A stretch of DNA of 64,000 nucleotides from Chelonoidis abingdonii. Its lineage: Eukaryota > Chordata > Testudines > Testudinidae. Shown here piece by piece: positions 1 to 10,944 of the stretch; within the stretch, counting starts at the first letter, position 1, and the number at the start of each line of letters is the position of its first letter. The stretch covers positions 62,381,390-62,445,389 of the forward strand of contig NC_133773.1 of assembly GCF_003597395.2 (NCBI RefSeq), in the 5' to 3' direction. Below the pieces are notes generated by a model that ran no database searches, had not been told where the DNA came from, and worked only from the letters and a program-made list of their open reading frames with translations. Both the position numbers and the translations under genes were made by a program.

Positions 1-520
1 TAGAAATGCTGGTTCTGTTTGCTCGATTTCTACCTACTGATGGATGAAAATAAAGCGTTTGTTGATTCTCTAGATCTGTCAGCAGTTTCTTGCATTGAAT
101 TGACTCACTTGTGGACCTTAGTAAGGGTGAATGCAGCTGTTCTTGAGTGACTCCATTCTGATCTTTTAGAGAGAACCCAAAAGACAATTTTGGACCATTG
201 TTCTTATGCCCCAAGAGTACTGTCTTGATCCCATAGTTTCTATCCTAGCAACCTTTCTGCTCAACTTGTATATGAGGCTGAAGAGTATGTTGATGAGGAA
301 ACAAGGGCTGCCAGACATTCAGAATGTTAATAACATCCTGCTGCACATCTCCATCACCTCTGACTCAGCTGGAACAATGGAACCAATAATTCGTTGTCTG
401 TACGAATGTGGTGTTTGGATAAAGGCTAGTTGGGTGCAACTTAATCCAAACAAGATTGAGATAATGTCAGTGGGTTGGAGAAGTCAGAAGCACAGATGTA
501 ACTTATTTTGGCCCACCTGA
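1..520 (+). mobile_element. Old non-LTR retrotransposon (CR1/L3-like) reverse transcriptase remnant
   Basis: Translation of about 206-520 reads like the middle of a CR1/L3-type reverse transcriptase: a PQ-x-x-LDPI-like start, a FLLNLYMRL segment where these enzymes have F-N-x-Y-M-x-L, and a W-x-KAS-x-VQLNPNK-x-E segment near the end. The catalytic YADD box is not preserved. Bases 1-205 read as related but frame-broken sequence. It is a dead fragment with no host function visible. The family is judged from the protein pattern only. Confidence 0.55.
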
Positions 521-550
521 CTGAGGGAGTATGACTGCTATGTGTAACAC

Positions 551-624
551 AGATGTGTTATTAGATAGTGGGCTGGTCCTGGATGTCAGATGTGTTATTA
601 GATAGTGGACTGGTCCTGGATGTC
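551..624. repeat. Direct tandem duplication, 37-bp unit x2
   Basis: Bases 551-587 and 588-624 are the same 37-bp unit starting AGATGTGTTATTAG, with a single G/A difference. It lies just 3' of the LINE remnant and looks like a simple local duplication. Confidence 0.9.
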
Positions 625-3440
625 AGGAGAGAGTCAATATTTCATTAAATGCCCCGATACAGATCACGCCAATTCCAGATGATACACAAATGCATTTATT
701 GAAAGAGTGGTGAATAATCTGAAAAACAAAACAGCAGCAAAAGTATTAAGTAGTAAATACAATGCTTATCTCATACTTTTTCATTTTCAAAGTGCTTTAC
801 AAACTTAATTTTAGCTATGATAAGCAGTTTTCCTCTTGATTACAAAAAAGCTATTAAAGGGTAAAAAAAAAAATAAAAAAAAATCCTAGTAATCCTGCAT
901 TGTTTTTCATTGTCTGTCTAAAAATATTTTATCTAACATTGCTACAATTGAAAGGAATTAGAGGAGGAAACCTCTATTTTTTTCCTAACTGGTTGCTGTA
1001 TGCATATGACAGAACTTCATGAAAAACCAGCTTCCTTGTTTCCCCTGTATAATCAGTTTCACACAGCAAAAATGCTTTAAGTATGAACCAAATGTGATCA
1101 GCTGGGAATTTAAGCAGGTATAATACTTTAAAATCATTTTTGGAAAATGTCTAGCTGCCATGTTGAGATCAATTATTAATTTTAACATATTAGGATCAAA
1201 CTGCATGAAGGGGGTCAGCCAGGCTTCTTCTGTTTGCGCAACCTTGGGAGCACAAATATTTGCACACACATTCTGCCACATGCACATGGAAGTAATAGGA
1301 ATTTTAGTGCATGAACCTCATTTTTTCCAAATATGTAAAATTTTATCACACATACTCATAGATGGTTGACCTGAAAAGTGTACATGCGAAGTTGTGCACA
1401 GAAAAATGCAAATCATATTTTAAAAGTTTGGTGCTTAAAATCCAAAAGATTCCTCTTTCAGGTCTGGTAAAAAAACCAAAATACTTGCACCTTTTTCACT
1501 TATGCAGCTATGTAACATCTTTTTGGTCAGGAAGTATGGTGAGGCACAAACACTTTTAGTCCATTCTCTCCTTTAGAAGTGGCAGGAATGCAAAATTTAC
1601 AATTTCCTTTTTCCTAGTACAAATTCCATGCTGACTTTTTAATTAGATGCACCTTTTCAATGAGAACTTGAAATTCCTTTTCATTAAAATTCTCTGTCTT
1701 GGATACAGGATCTTGATCCAATTTTCAGAACTGTTGCCTATTAACTTAATCTTTGTTGACAATAAAAGTCCACTTCAGATAATGTCTTTGAACACAGTGT
1801 CTTGGGAAATGAAAAAAATCATTTTTCCCCCACAGACTAAAAAACTTGACCCAATAAAATAGTCTGTATATAAACAGTGGTTTATAGAACAGAACAGTTC
1901 AGCACAGAGGGACCTATATAAAAAAATACCTCATGTGAGCTGAGATGCTCCATTCTCAATAGAGTAAACTAAGACAAAAATTACTCAACTCCTAATCCAA
2001 AAATAAATATAGATTTTTATTATAAATATAATAGAATAATATAAATTGAAAGAATGGGAATAGAAAAGTACTGAAACTATTATTCCCATCAGTGCTGCAG
2101 TCACTGATTGTGAAAGAAAAATTTGCACAAAAGCATTGCGTCAGTGGTTGCACCAAAGCCAGCTGACCAAGCAAAAGAAAAGAGACCTAGTGCTGAATTG
2201 CAGCACAGAGAGAAGATACTTCAAGAACAAACAGTAACTTCTGTATCTGTTTTCTAGCACAAAAATAAATGTGGCAGAAGTTTGACTATAAAGGATGTTA
2301 TAGTGCAGAATAGCTGTGCAGTGGGAATATTGAACAATCCTACTCATTCCAAAAGCAAAGAATTTGTAGAGTGAGTGCAACAGTTACTTGAAGTTTATGG
2401 GACTGAGAGAGTTAAGGAACATTTGGAAATTTATTAGCGTGAAGCTTTGACTACGCAGGACAGATCAAAGTGTTTGCCAGCCTGAGAGCTGGCATAGCAT
2501 CAGACCTGCGTCCTTCCATTGTTTATCAGCCAAAAGATTTCCAGCTCCTGTTGCCATGTTGCAGATGAGAAGACTCCATGGATCCTAATGCATGAGACCA
2601 ATACAAAACACTGGCACCGAAGCTGTAAGCCTCAGTAAGAAAGATAAGTACTTCATCTCTGGCTACCCAGAATTCCTATAAGATATTTTTGTGAACTTTC
2701 ACAACTGTGGGCCTGTTCTTACTTCCACTGAAGTCAAGGGCAAATGACTTCAATAGTAGCAGGATCAGATCCTGTGTGAATTAAAACCAGTGCTGTTCTG
2801 GCAGGGGAAATGTAATGTGTAGCATTGCAATGTATTACTTTTACCTATATTGTGTACATGCAGAAAGAACTTGTTTGGATATCAGACTCTAACTTCAAAA
2901 AATAAACTAAACTGCCTTTTTTTTGCAGAATTTACAGGGAGTGTCAGATATCTTATCCTTTCCTTTACTGTTTATACTGTTACACTAAACATTCTGCGCA
3001 ACATCAGGGTCCCATTGTGTTAGGTGTTGTACAAAAATTGAGGCAGACATTGGGGAGACAAACATATATATAGTTTTATGATATACATATAAGCACTTAT
3101 TCTTTTTGTAATTGCACCTTATAGTTAATGAAGGGAGAGGGGGCCTCAGAATTCTAACCAAATTAAAGGCTATTAAAATCTCTCCCTGACTTAAATCAGA
3201 ATTTTCAAACATCCAGAGGTATGTCTGTTAAAAAATTGGAGCAGGTCTGTCACCTGTGAATTTTATGAATATTTAATTTATAGTATGAATTCACTTGAAA
3301 AACGTCTCATACTTCCAAAATAAAGCAGACAGAATGGGAGAAAAAAATCCAACAAGAAATCACTACAAGAAAAAATCAGAATGTGAATTCCTTCATAACT
3401 AAACTTACACTGGATTTCACTTCCCTTATATTAATTTCAC
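625..3440. other. No gene seen; A+T-rich sequence with dispersed old repeats
   Basis: I see no exon with splice sites and no protein family here. The short open frames are isolated and low-complexity. The stretch around 2980-3080 (text resembling 'cattgtgttaggtgttgtacaaa') matches an old dispersed amniote repeat I recognise by eye. A non-coding first exon and promoter for TLR2 copy 1 would be expected here or further upstream, but I cannot point to one. Confidence 0.5.
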
Positions 3441-3465
3441 TCTTTCTCTCTCTCTCTCTCTCTCA
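3441..3465 (+). repeat. (CT)n microsatellite forming the polypyrimidine tract of TLR2 copy 1
   Basis: About 24 bp of nearly pure CT runs directly into CAAG and the ATG at 3468. It would serve as the pyrimidine tract of a 3' splice site, making the coding exon begin exactly at the start codon. Copy 2 has an ordinary T-rich tract instead. Length variation here could alter splicing. Confidence 0.7.
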
Positions 3466-3467
3466 AG

Positions 3468-5318
3468 ATGTTGAACCAAAGAAAACCAAACACTAAGCAG
3501 ATTTGGCAAGTATGGATCTTCTATATGGTCATCAGTGCAAATTGCTCTGAAGAAAAAGCTACGACGCAGGTGTGTCCTTCATGTGATGCCACACATTTCT
3601 GTGACTGTTCTTCAATGGATTTGAGCACCATTCCTTCAGGTTTAACAACTGATGTCACGGGGCTAAATCTGTCCTACAACAGCATAGAACATGTCAGAGA
3701 AAATGATCTGAAGCTGGGTGTGAATCTGAGAGTGCTGCTGCTGCAATCCAATCAAGTTAGGACAATAGATAAGGATTCATTTATTTTCCTTGGAAAATTG
3801 GAACATTTGGATTTATCAAATAATAAGTTGACTCACTTCTCATCCATTTGGTTTAGACATCTTTTTTCCTTACAGCAACTAAACATACAGGGTAATTTAT
3901 ATACAACACTGGGGGAGAATCCCTTGTTTTCTAATCTCAAAAATTTGAGATCTCTGCACCTGGGGAATAACAATTCCTTCTCTGCTATACAGAAGCAAGA
4001 CTTTGATGGCATTACAGTTCTTGAGCAACTTGAGATTGATGGTCAAAGGCTCAGGCAGTACGGGTCAGGGAGTTTGGCAACAATTAACAGCATAAATCAT
4101 ATCATCATAAACATAAACGATGTTCAGGTGTTATCGGTGATGTTGGAGGATCTTATAAATTCTGCAGTATGTATAGAACTGAGAAATATAGCCTTCAATA
4201 CAGCTAATGAATCTTCATTACTGGAGCCAATGAGTCGTTCTGTCATGGAAAAATTTGTGTTAAAAAATGTTTTGTTTACAGATGCAAGCACTGACAAAAT
4301 GTTAAACATCTTGGTGCATGCTGAGCAATTGTTGGAGCTGGAGCTGGACAACTCTATACTGCAGGGAACGGGACACTGGCATGAACCAGTTAAAATAAAG
4401 AGAAAAAGCCCCATGGAAATTGTGACAATACAGAGATTAACTATAGAAAAATTTTATTTGTTTTCAGATCTTAGCAGTTTGAAAAATCTTATAGGTAACA
4501 TCACCAAAATCACAGTTGTAAATACTAAGGTGTTCTTGGTCCCTTGCAGCATTTCAAGACATTTTTCCTCACTCCTTTATCTTGATCTCAGTGAAAATTT
4601 GCTTGCAGATCCAAATTTGGAGCATTCATCCTGTAAGGGTGCATGGCCCTTGCTGCAAACTTTCAATTTAAGTCAAAATACATTGGGTAATTTACAAATG
4701 ACGGGGCAAAGTCTATCTCATCTAAAACACCTTACTCACCTAGATATTAGCCAAAACAATTTTGGTGAGATTCCAGAATTGTGTCAATGGCCAGAAAACC
4801 TGAAATATTTAAATATCTCAGGCACTCAAATACCCAAATTAACAACATGCATTCCTCAAACTCTTGAAGTTTTGGATGTTAGTAGTAATATCCTCAATGA
4901 TTTTAGATTAAAGCTACCACGTCTGAAAGAGCTCTATATTGCAAAAAACAAATTAAAGACCTTGCCAGATGCTCCATTTATTCCTAACTTAGTAGCCCTG
5001 AGAATCAGCAGAAACAAATTAACCAGTTTCTCTAAGGAAGAATTTGGATCATTTAGGAAAATGGAGACACTGGATGCAGGTGACAATAATTTCATCTGCT
5101 CTTGTGAATTTCTCTCCTTCATTCAATATCAGGAGGGAATAGCTAATGTCTTGGCTAACTGGCCAGAGAACTACATCTGTGACTCTCCGTCTTCTGTGAG
5201 AGGACAGAAGGTAAAAGCTGCTCAACTTTCGCTGTTTGAATGTCACAGGACTTTGGCCGTGTCCTTAATTTGCATTCTGGTGTTCTTGGTAATCAAGTTT
5301 GTTGTGATCCTGGGCTAA
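3468..5318 (+). CDS. TLR2: Toll-like receptor 2, copy 1: truncated after the membrane anchor
   Basis: Encodes 616 residues of a TLR2-type receptor. A hydrophobic leader (about 12-25) is followed by an LRRNT cysteine cluster (C36, C39, C45, C47), leucine-rich repeats to about 540, an LRRCT cysteine cap and a membrane segment at 596-616. Codon 617 is TAA (5316-5318), where copy 2 has TAC. Lys610 (AAG, 5295-5297) sits in the membrane segment where copy 2 has Leu. The predicted product can bind ligand but has no TIR domain, so it could not signal itself. TLR2 normally recognises bacterial lipopeptides as a heterodimer with TLR1/6-family receptors. The start was chosen because it follows a plausible acceptor (CT tract then CAAG) and precedes the leader. 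Its N-terminus is 7 residues longer than copy 2. It may be a pseudogene or a decoy receptor. TLR2 identity is secure; function is not. Confidence 0.88.
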   Translation: MLNQRKPNTKQIWQVWIFYMVISANCSEEKATTQVCPSCDATHFCDCSSMDLSTIPSGLTTDVTGLNLSYNSIEHVRENDLKLGVNLRVLLLQSNQVRTIDKDSFIFLGKLEHLDLSNNKLTHFSSIWFRHLFSLQQLNIQGNLYTTLGENPLFSNLKNLRSLHLGNNNSFSAIQKQDFDGITVLEQLEIDGQRLRQYGSGSLATINSINHIIININDVQVLSVMLEDLINSAVCIELRNIAFNTANESSLLEPMSRSVMEKFVLKNVLFTDASTDKMLNILVHAEQLLELELDNSILQGTGHWHEPVKIKRKSPMEIVTIQRLTIEKFYLFSDLSSLKNLIGNITKITVVNTKVFLVPCSISRHFSSLLYLDLSENLLADPNLEHSSCKGAWPLLQTFNLSQNTLGNLQMTGQSLSHLKHLTHLDISQNNFGEIPELCQWPENLKYLNISGTQIPKLTTCIPQTLEVLDVSSNILNDFRLKLPRLKELYIAKNKLKTLPDAPFIPNLVALRISRNKLTSFSKEEFGSFRKMETLDAGDNNFICSCEFLSFIQYQEGIANVLANWPENYICDSPSSVRGQKVKAAQLSLFECHRTLAVSLICILVFLVIKFVVILG

Positions 5319-5861
5319 AAACTTCATGTGATCTGGTACATGAAAATGACCTGGGCTTGGCTTCAAGCTAAAAGGAAACCCAAGAAATCACACAATCATG
5401 ACTTCTGCTATGATGCTTTTGTTTCCTACAGTGAAAGAGACTCAGAATGGGTTGAAAACTTAATGGTACAGGAACTTGAGAATGCTATCCCCCCATTTAA
5501 AATGTGCCTTCATAAACGGGACTTTGTGCCTGGGAAGTGGATCGTTGACAACATCATTGACTCCATTGAAAAAAGTCATAAAACTCTGTTTGTGCTGTCA
5601 GAGCACTTTGTGCAGAGCGAGTGGTGCAAGTATGAGCTGGAGTTCTCACACTTCCGTCTCTTTGATGAGCATAATGATGCAGCAATTTTGATCCTTTTGG
5701 AGCCCATTCAGGAGGAAACAATTCCCAAAAGATTCTGTAAACTGAGGAAAATAATGAGTACAAAGACCTACCTTGAATGGCCCCTTGATGAAAATCAGCA
5801 GCAAATATTTTGGAATAACTTGAAAACAGCATTAAAATCCCATGATGTCATTTTAGGCTGA
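5319..5861 (+). pseudogene. TLR2: Stranded TIR-domain half of TLR2 copy 1
   Basis: The same frame continues for 180 codons after the premature TAA with no further stop until TGA at 5859-5861. It holds the juxtamembrane region and a complete-looking TIR domain: box 1 YDAFVSYS, box 2 RDFVPGK with the BB-loop proline, and a terminal FW box 3. There is no in-frame ATG until several codons downstream of the stop and no promoter, so independent translation is unlikely. The lack of other lesions means the nonsense change is recent, or that gene conversion from copy 2 keeps repairing this part. The last 15 codons or so differ from copy 2 and extend further (ends VILG). Confidence 0.85.
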
Positions 5862-7547
5862 ACCACTAACTCAGCCACACTATGTTTCCAAGCAGGACGT
5901 TTGTGAAGCCTTTTTCCTGTTAAGAAACATTTTGTTATGCTGACTTTTATTTCAGTGTTGTGGAGGCTTGACTGGACTGCACACTAAACTAATTTTAGCT
6001 TTGCTAAATGAAGGATACCAGCTGAGAACATCCAACTGTTTTAGAGATTCTTTGGTTTTCTGACCTTTCTGTTAATAAGTACCCAAGCATCCCTGTCCGT
6101 GAAAATGCTTTTGGGAAGAAATTCTGCTGAAGCTGGTGTGCTTCTGTAGTTTCTTTTTAACCATTCCATAACAAATGCAGTTACAGTGCTCTCTCTCTTT
6201 CTCTCTCGTAAAAAAGAGAGCCAGCATGCTGAAACATACCACAGGATCCATTGATTACATTGTCTTATTTGTTTTAGATACCATCAGACTAGAGTCATTC
6301 AAGAAAAATGCAGTGGAAAAGTAGAAATTGCCCAGTTAGATAAAAATAAGATCTCTGAAGCCAGATCCTCCCACAGGTAATACCTTTCAAAGAGAATAGA
6401 TTAAATATATAACTCCAGGGGAATCAATGGATTTATACCAGGATTTTTTGTGGCCCAGCAATTTAAGAATGAAGCAACTTGACAAATATGTCAGATACTT
6501 GATGTGAAAACTTTGGGATGTGTCCAGTTTCAAAGGTCACAGGATCGCTATGTGTACATTTTAATGGTCTATGTACTTTATTATTTCTATGTGTTTATTA
6601 TTTGTTGTTATAAGCACTGTAAAAACACTGAAGTCACAGTCCCTGTCCCTAGTAGCTTACCCTAAGATATTCAAACAGACAAAATGCTTGTGGATGTTGT
6701 TAAGTACGCATCTTTGTTAGGTTTCCTCTCCCTCTTCTCATGTGCCCATGCCAATCTGTTCCACAATTGCTGCCCCATTGTTACCCTTCTTTCCTTCTAT
6801 CTACCCCACTAAGGTATAGGTATAGTAGATTTGTTTTTTTACAGTGGGATTTTTTGCACGGATGTAACCACACCTATGTAGTGGCACTAGTGCAAACCTC
6901 ATGGGTAGACACCACATTGTTGTAAAAAGTGAGTTTCACCCGCTGTAGTTTATTTTGCATAACTGAGGCACCTCAAATTAGTAAACATTATTGCAAAGAT
7001 TGGCCATAATCTTTCTGTGCCTTAGTTCCCCATTTGTAAAATGGGGACAATAGTACCATCTCCTAGAGAAGTTGAAGATAAATTCATTAATGTTTGTAAA
7101 GCACCGAATACCCTGATGACAAGCACCATGGAAAATCCTATGAGGAAATGAATATTTTTGTATTCAGTGCAGGGATTAAATGGTGTACAATAAATTAGGC
7201 ATGAGGCGTCACCTTGAATTATGAGGTAGAAAAGAAATATTGAAGAGTTGCTGATTTGATGAGCAACCTTTACTCACTCATCTCTTAACTTTCAAGTGCT
7301 TGACTTCAGAACTTTAATAATATTCTGTTAATGTAGTATTTTATGCAATTTATAAATATATTAAAATATATCTTTGTTTTATTGGATGGAAGTGAGAGAC
7401 AACTGGTGACATTGCATTTTAAGAATACAGGAAAGGAAAAATAAATCAACTCTGACAGTGTTTGGTTAACAAATAAAACAAAGGCTTTCTAAGTTACTAC
7501 ACTACTGTGATCATGTCTTTAGAATCTCTGTGTCTTCATGAAGTTAG
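5862..7547. other. 3' flank of TLR2 copy 1; old repeats, no gene
   Basis: Similarity to the copy 2 flank stops at the end of the coding region. Around 7005-7130 the plus strand carries a MIR/CORE-SINE-like stretch (CCTTAG then TTCCCCATTTGTAAAATGGGGA). AATAAA hexamers occur at about 7189 and 7440, possible distant poly(A) signals. Nothing else is recognised. Confidence 0.5.
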
Positions 7548-8384
7548 TGAATGGGGCCGGGTTAACTCTCCTGTGGGCCCAGGGCTATTAGATTTTCTGG
7601 GGCCCCCTATATACAAGTCTTTTCCTAATTTAAAATAAAATGATCACAATTATGGCATTGAGGCTACTAACGCTATACTAAACTTGCCTTTTAATTAACA
7701 TAAAGCCATTCTGTGGTTACATTTCAGTCTTAAAAACGTAGAATATAGTTAAGGTAATTCAAAATAGCCTACTTCTTAGCTTAGAACAGCTGTTATTAGT
7801 TTCTTTCTGGCAGGGAGTTTGGGTGCAGGAGGGGGCTCCAGGCTGTGGCAGAGTGTTGGGATGCAGGACCAGGTGAGGGGTGTGGGCTCTGCGAGGGAGT
7901 TTGGATGCAGGAGGGGGATTCTGACCTGGGGCAGGGAGTTGGGCTGCAGGAGGGTTGCAAGGTGCAGGCTCCAGCCAGAAGGCACTTACCCCAGGTGGCT
8001 CCTGGCTGGTGGTGCAGCAGGGCTCAGACAGGCTGCATGTTGTGGGCCCATGCTGCTCCCAGAAGCGGACGGCTGCTGGCATATCTCTGTGCGCCCCTGG
8101 TGGGAGGGGGACATCGTGTCTCTGTGCGCTGCCCATGCCTGCAAGCATCACCCCCGCAGCTCCCATTAGCTGGGAATGGTGCTGAGAGCGGGGGCAGTGC
8201 ATGGAGCTGCCTCCCCCACTTCCGCCTGGGGCTGCAGAGATGTGCCAACAGCCGGCTGCTTCTGGAAGCAGCATGGGGTCACGTCATGCAGGCAGACTGC
8301 CTGAGCCCTGCTATACTGGGCCCCACCCTTAGCCCAGGTCCCTGGACTGCAACCCCTGAGCCTCTGCATTAATCCAGCCCTGCT
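7548..8384. mobile_element. GC-rich non-autonomous DNA element (hAT-like family)
   Basis: A G/C-rich block with reiterated 'gtgcaggaggggg' phrases, followed by sequence reading 'cttacc.caggtggctcc'. The same architecture recurs at 34385-35085 and 43440-43830, so it is an interspersed family. The many overlapping open frames here reflect base composition only. Assignment to hAT is by analogy with the 43-kb copy, whose ends are inverted. Borders are approximate. Confidence 0.5.
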
Positions 8385-9840
8385 AGTGAGCCACTGATGC
8401 AATAAGCAGTATTTCCTTTAAGGCACTTCTGACTTGAATAGCCCTGAGCACAGTTAACATCTGATGTCATTATTCCAACTTGTTTGAAGATCTAGGACTG
8501 AATGAGACTTGGAAATTTCAATTAATGCAGGAGAAATATTTTATTTGTTGTAGGAGGAAAATCAGACCCTGGTTTAAGAACTAATTTATCTGGGAGAAAC
8601 TGCCATTAAGCCTCTTTGATATAGAGGACTACTCAGATTTTCAGTCTTCTGTGTGACATGGTGACCAGTAAGAAACACAATTGAGGATTGAAAAATATTC
8701 TATTCTGTATTGGCTTGTATATCACCCTCATCACCACTCTATCTGTAGTGCATTAAGGGACAGGACTAATATCTATCACATGTGATTGGTTCTTTCTCTC
8801 CTTTCCCCAGGGATAGAATTGTGTGTGCAGTGGAATGTTTTGTTTTGTAAGGGGGATTTTTTTAATGCCCAATTAAAAAAAAATGGTGATGGTTCCATCC
8901 TAAATTCAAAGCATCCCTTTGTCACATCTTGAGATACCCTGTTTAGGCTCCATCTTTCCACTCTGGAAATCCATGAGGGGATTTCCCCATACAATTTCCT
9001 TTGTAGAACAGATATGAGAATTTTAAAGTAGACTAGAAATAGAAAGAAATGGGCTCTTGCACCCAATTCAGAGACTTGAATTTGAAGGGAACTCCACCTC
9101 AGGCTTCACATAAGCTTTCTAGAAGTAATTCCAGATATCCTGTGCAGACAGCTGTAACAGATTACTATGGGGAAGCACCAGGAAAACAGCATTTTAAAAA
9201 TACTCTTGAACAGTTAGAATAATTTGGGTTTTCAAAAGAAATCAACCTGTTTTTTGGAGTATCCATGTCCCAGCAACTTTGTCTGTACTGGTCTTGGATT
9301 ATAGGTCACAGTCTGTTTAGAATTGAGTGATTCAGAGGAATTTGGTTAATGGGCTTTAATCCTACCACACAGTTTCTGCTTACCTCTGCAGTAATCTTGG
9401 GCCTTGTATACACTAAAATGTACCATGTTTTCATGTGGTTGTGAACAATGGTGTTAATGAACATAATGTTGAACATGATTAAGCAGTCACTGAAGCCCAG
9501 GATAAATCATGTTCTCCATCATATCAGCTAATCATGATCAAACTTTCACCTGAGCAGGGTACTGTGGAAGTATACTGGGGCAAATCTTTAACTCCAGCTG
9601 ATGAACTTATGCTCTGAAGCAGGGGAGAGAGATTTTTAGCATAGCCGGTGTAACTAGAGAAGCTTCTCTCATTCACGTGTGTTAATCCCTTCTGGAATTT
9701 TATTATGCTAAAATCTTCATCAATTATACCCCTGGGTAATGAGTTAGACAGGTTAATTATCTAATGCTTAGAAAGGTATTTCCTTTGCGAAGAAGAAAAC
9801 TGGGATGAGAAAAGAGACCAGGAGTGGGAGCAGGTGGTAA
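8385..9840. other. No gene or clear repeat recognised
   Basis: Both strands were read for splice-bounded frames and known repeats; nothing convincing was found. Confidence 0.4.
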
Positions 9841-9994
9841 GGGAACATAAGAATGGCAATACTGGGTCAGACCAATGGTCCATCTAGCTAAGCATCTTCT
9901 CGTCTGACAGTGGCCAATGCCACATTCTTCAGGGGAGAATGAACAGAACATGGCAATCATTCAAGTGTTTCATCCCCTGTCATCCACTCCCAGC

Positions 9995-10728
9995 TGTTGT
10001 CAGACGCTTCTGGTGTGGTGCTCTGCTCTACTCAGTGTTGATATCAGTCGGCTGCATGCGTGTTCCCTCTGTGTGCTGCCCCAGCTCTGCGCAGATAGCT
10101 GACACCGCAGACCCCGAGAGAACCCCCAATGCCCACAGACTCTAATAAGGTATGAAGGCACCTGGGCCAGGTTTATTGTCAAAGAGAAACACAGGCTCTA
10201 GCTCACCGGATTAGGTATCGATGGGTCTGCTAGTACATATGTGCTCCCTGGCAATGGACTGGTTCAGTCAGTGGCAGGACTTTCCACTGCCTCCTAGGCC
10301 AGACAAAAATGTGCACTTTGGGATGTATTCTTATACAAAGGTGCAGAACAGATTACTCATCAGTACTGATACATTAAGTTACAGCCCCTCTATTAGGGGG
10401 TTGCCTTTCTCCTGGCACAGGTTGGTTTGGACAAACTATCCATCCATCATATTGTCTCTATTGTATTTTTAGACTAGGTCTACCTGTTCTTTGTTATCTG
10501 TGTGGGATGTGTTTGCTGTTCTGGTGCTGTCTTGGCCCATGTTCATTTTATTAGTGATTAATATATGTACTTCTAGCAGCCCTCTTCTTGCTAACTTCTG
10601 TGAGCAGGGACCTGTCTCTGTCTCACACCCCAGCTTTGCTTAACAATGTCTTGACTATTACTCTAGTTCAGGCCTCATACTGGGCCGCTGATACAAGATT
10701 TTATGTTTCAGGGCCTCATCTTACTACA
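9995..10728. mobile_element. Solo LTR inserted in the CR1 element
   Basis: The 734-bp insertion begins TGTTG and ends TACA, and is flanked by perfect 5-bp direct repeats CCAGC (9990-9994 and 10729-10733). CR1 sequence resumes on the right side exactly after the duplication. TG...CA ends with a 5-bp target duplication are the signature of an LTR retroelement. No internal retroviral-type coding is present, so this is a solo LTR. Confidence 0.85.
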
Positions 10729-10757
10729 CCAGCTTCTGACAAACAGGTTGGAAACAC

Positions 10758-10944
10758 CAAGAATTATACAATATTAGGGTTGGAAGGGACCTCAGGAGGT
10801 CATCTAGTCCAATCCCCCCTACTCAAAGCAGGACCAATCCCTAGATTTTTACCCTGATTCCCCAAATGGCCCCCTCAAGGATTGAACTCTCAACCCTTGG
10901 TTTAACACGCCAATGCTCAAACCACTGAGCTATCCATCGCCCAT
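10758..10944 (-). mobile_element. tRNA-derived SINE with CR1-like tail, minus strand
   Basis: On the minus strand the head reads GGATAGCTCAGTGGTTTGAG (A-box-like) and then GAGTTCAATCC (B-box), a tRNA-like pol III promoter. The tail reads 'ggtcctgctttgag' and 'gaggtcccttccaacc', the same tail as the CR1 end at 54481-54567. It sits inside the CR1 fragment. The borders are judged by where CR1 sequence stops and resumes. Confidence 0.85.

Noticed and set aside
5316..5330. Translational read-through or a selenocysteine-like recoding of the TLR2 copy 1 stop.
   Set aside because: The codon is TAA followed by AAAC, the least leaky context. Recoding would need TGA and a SECIS structure. Independent initiation downstream has no promoter or ATG at the boundary.
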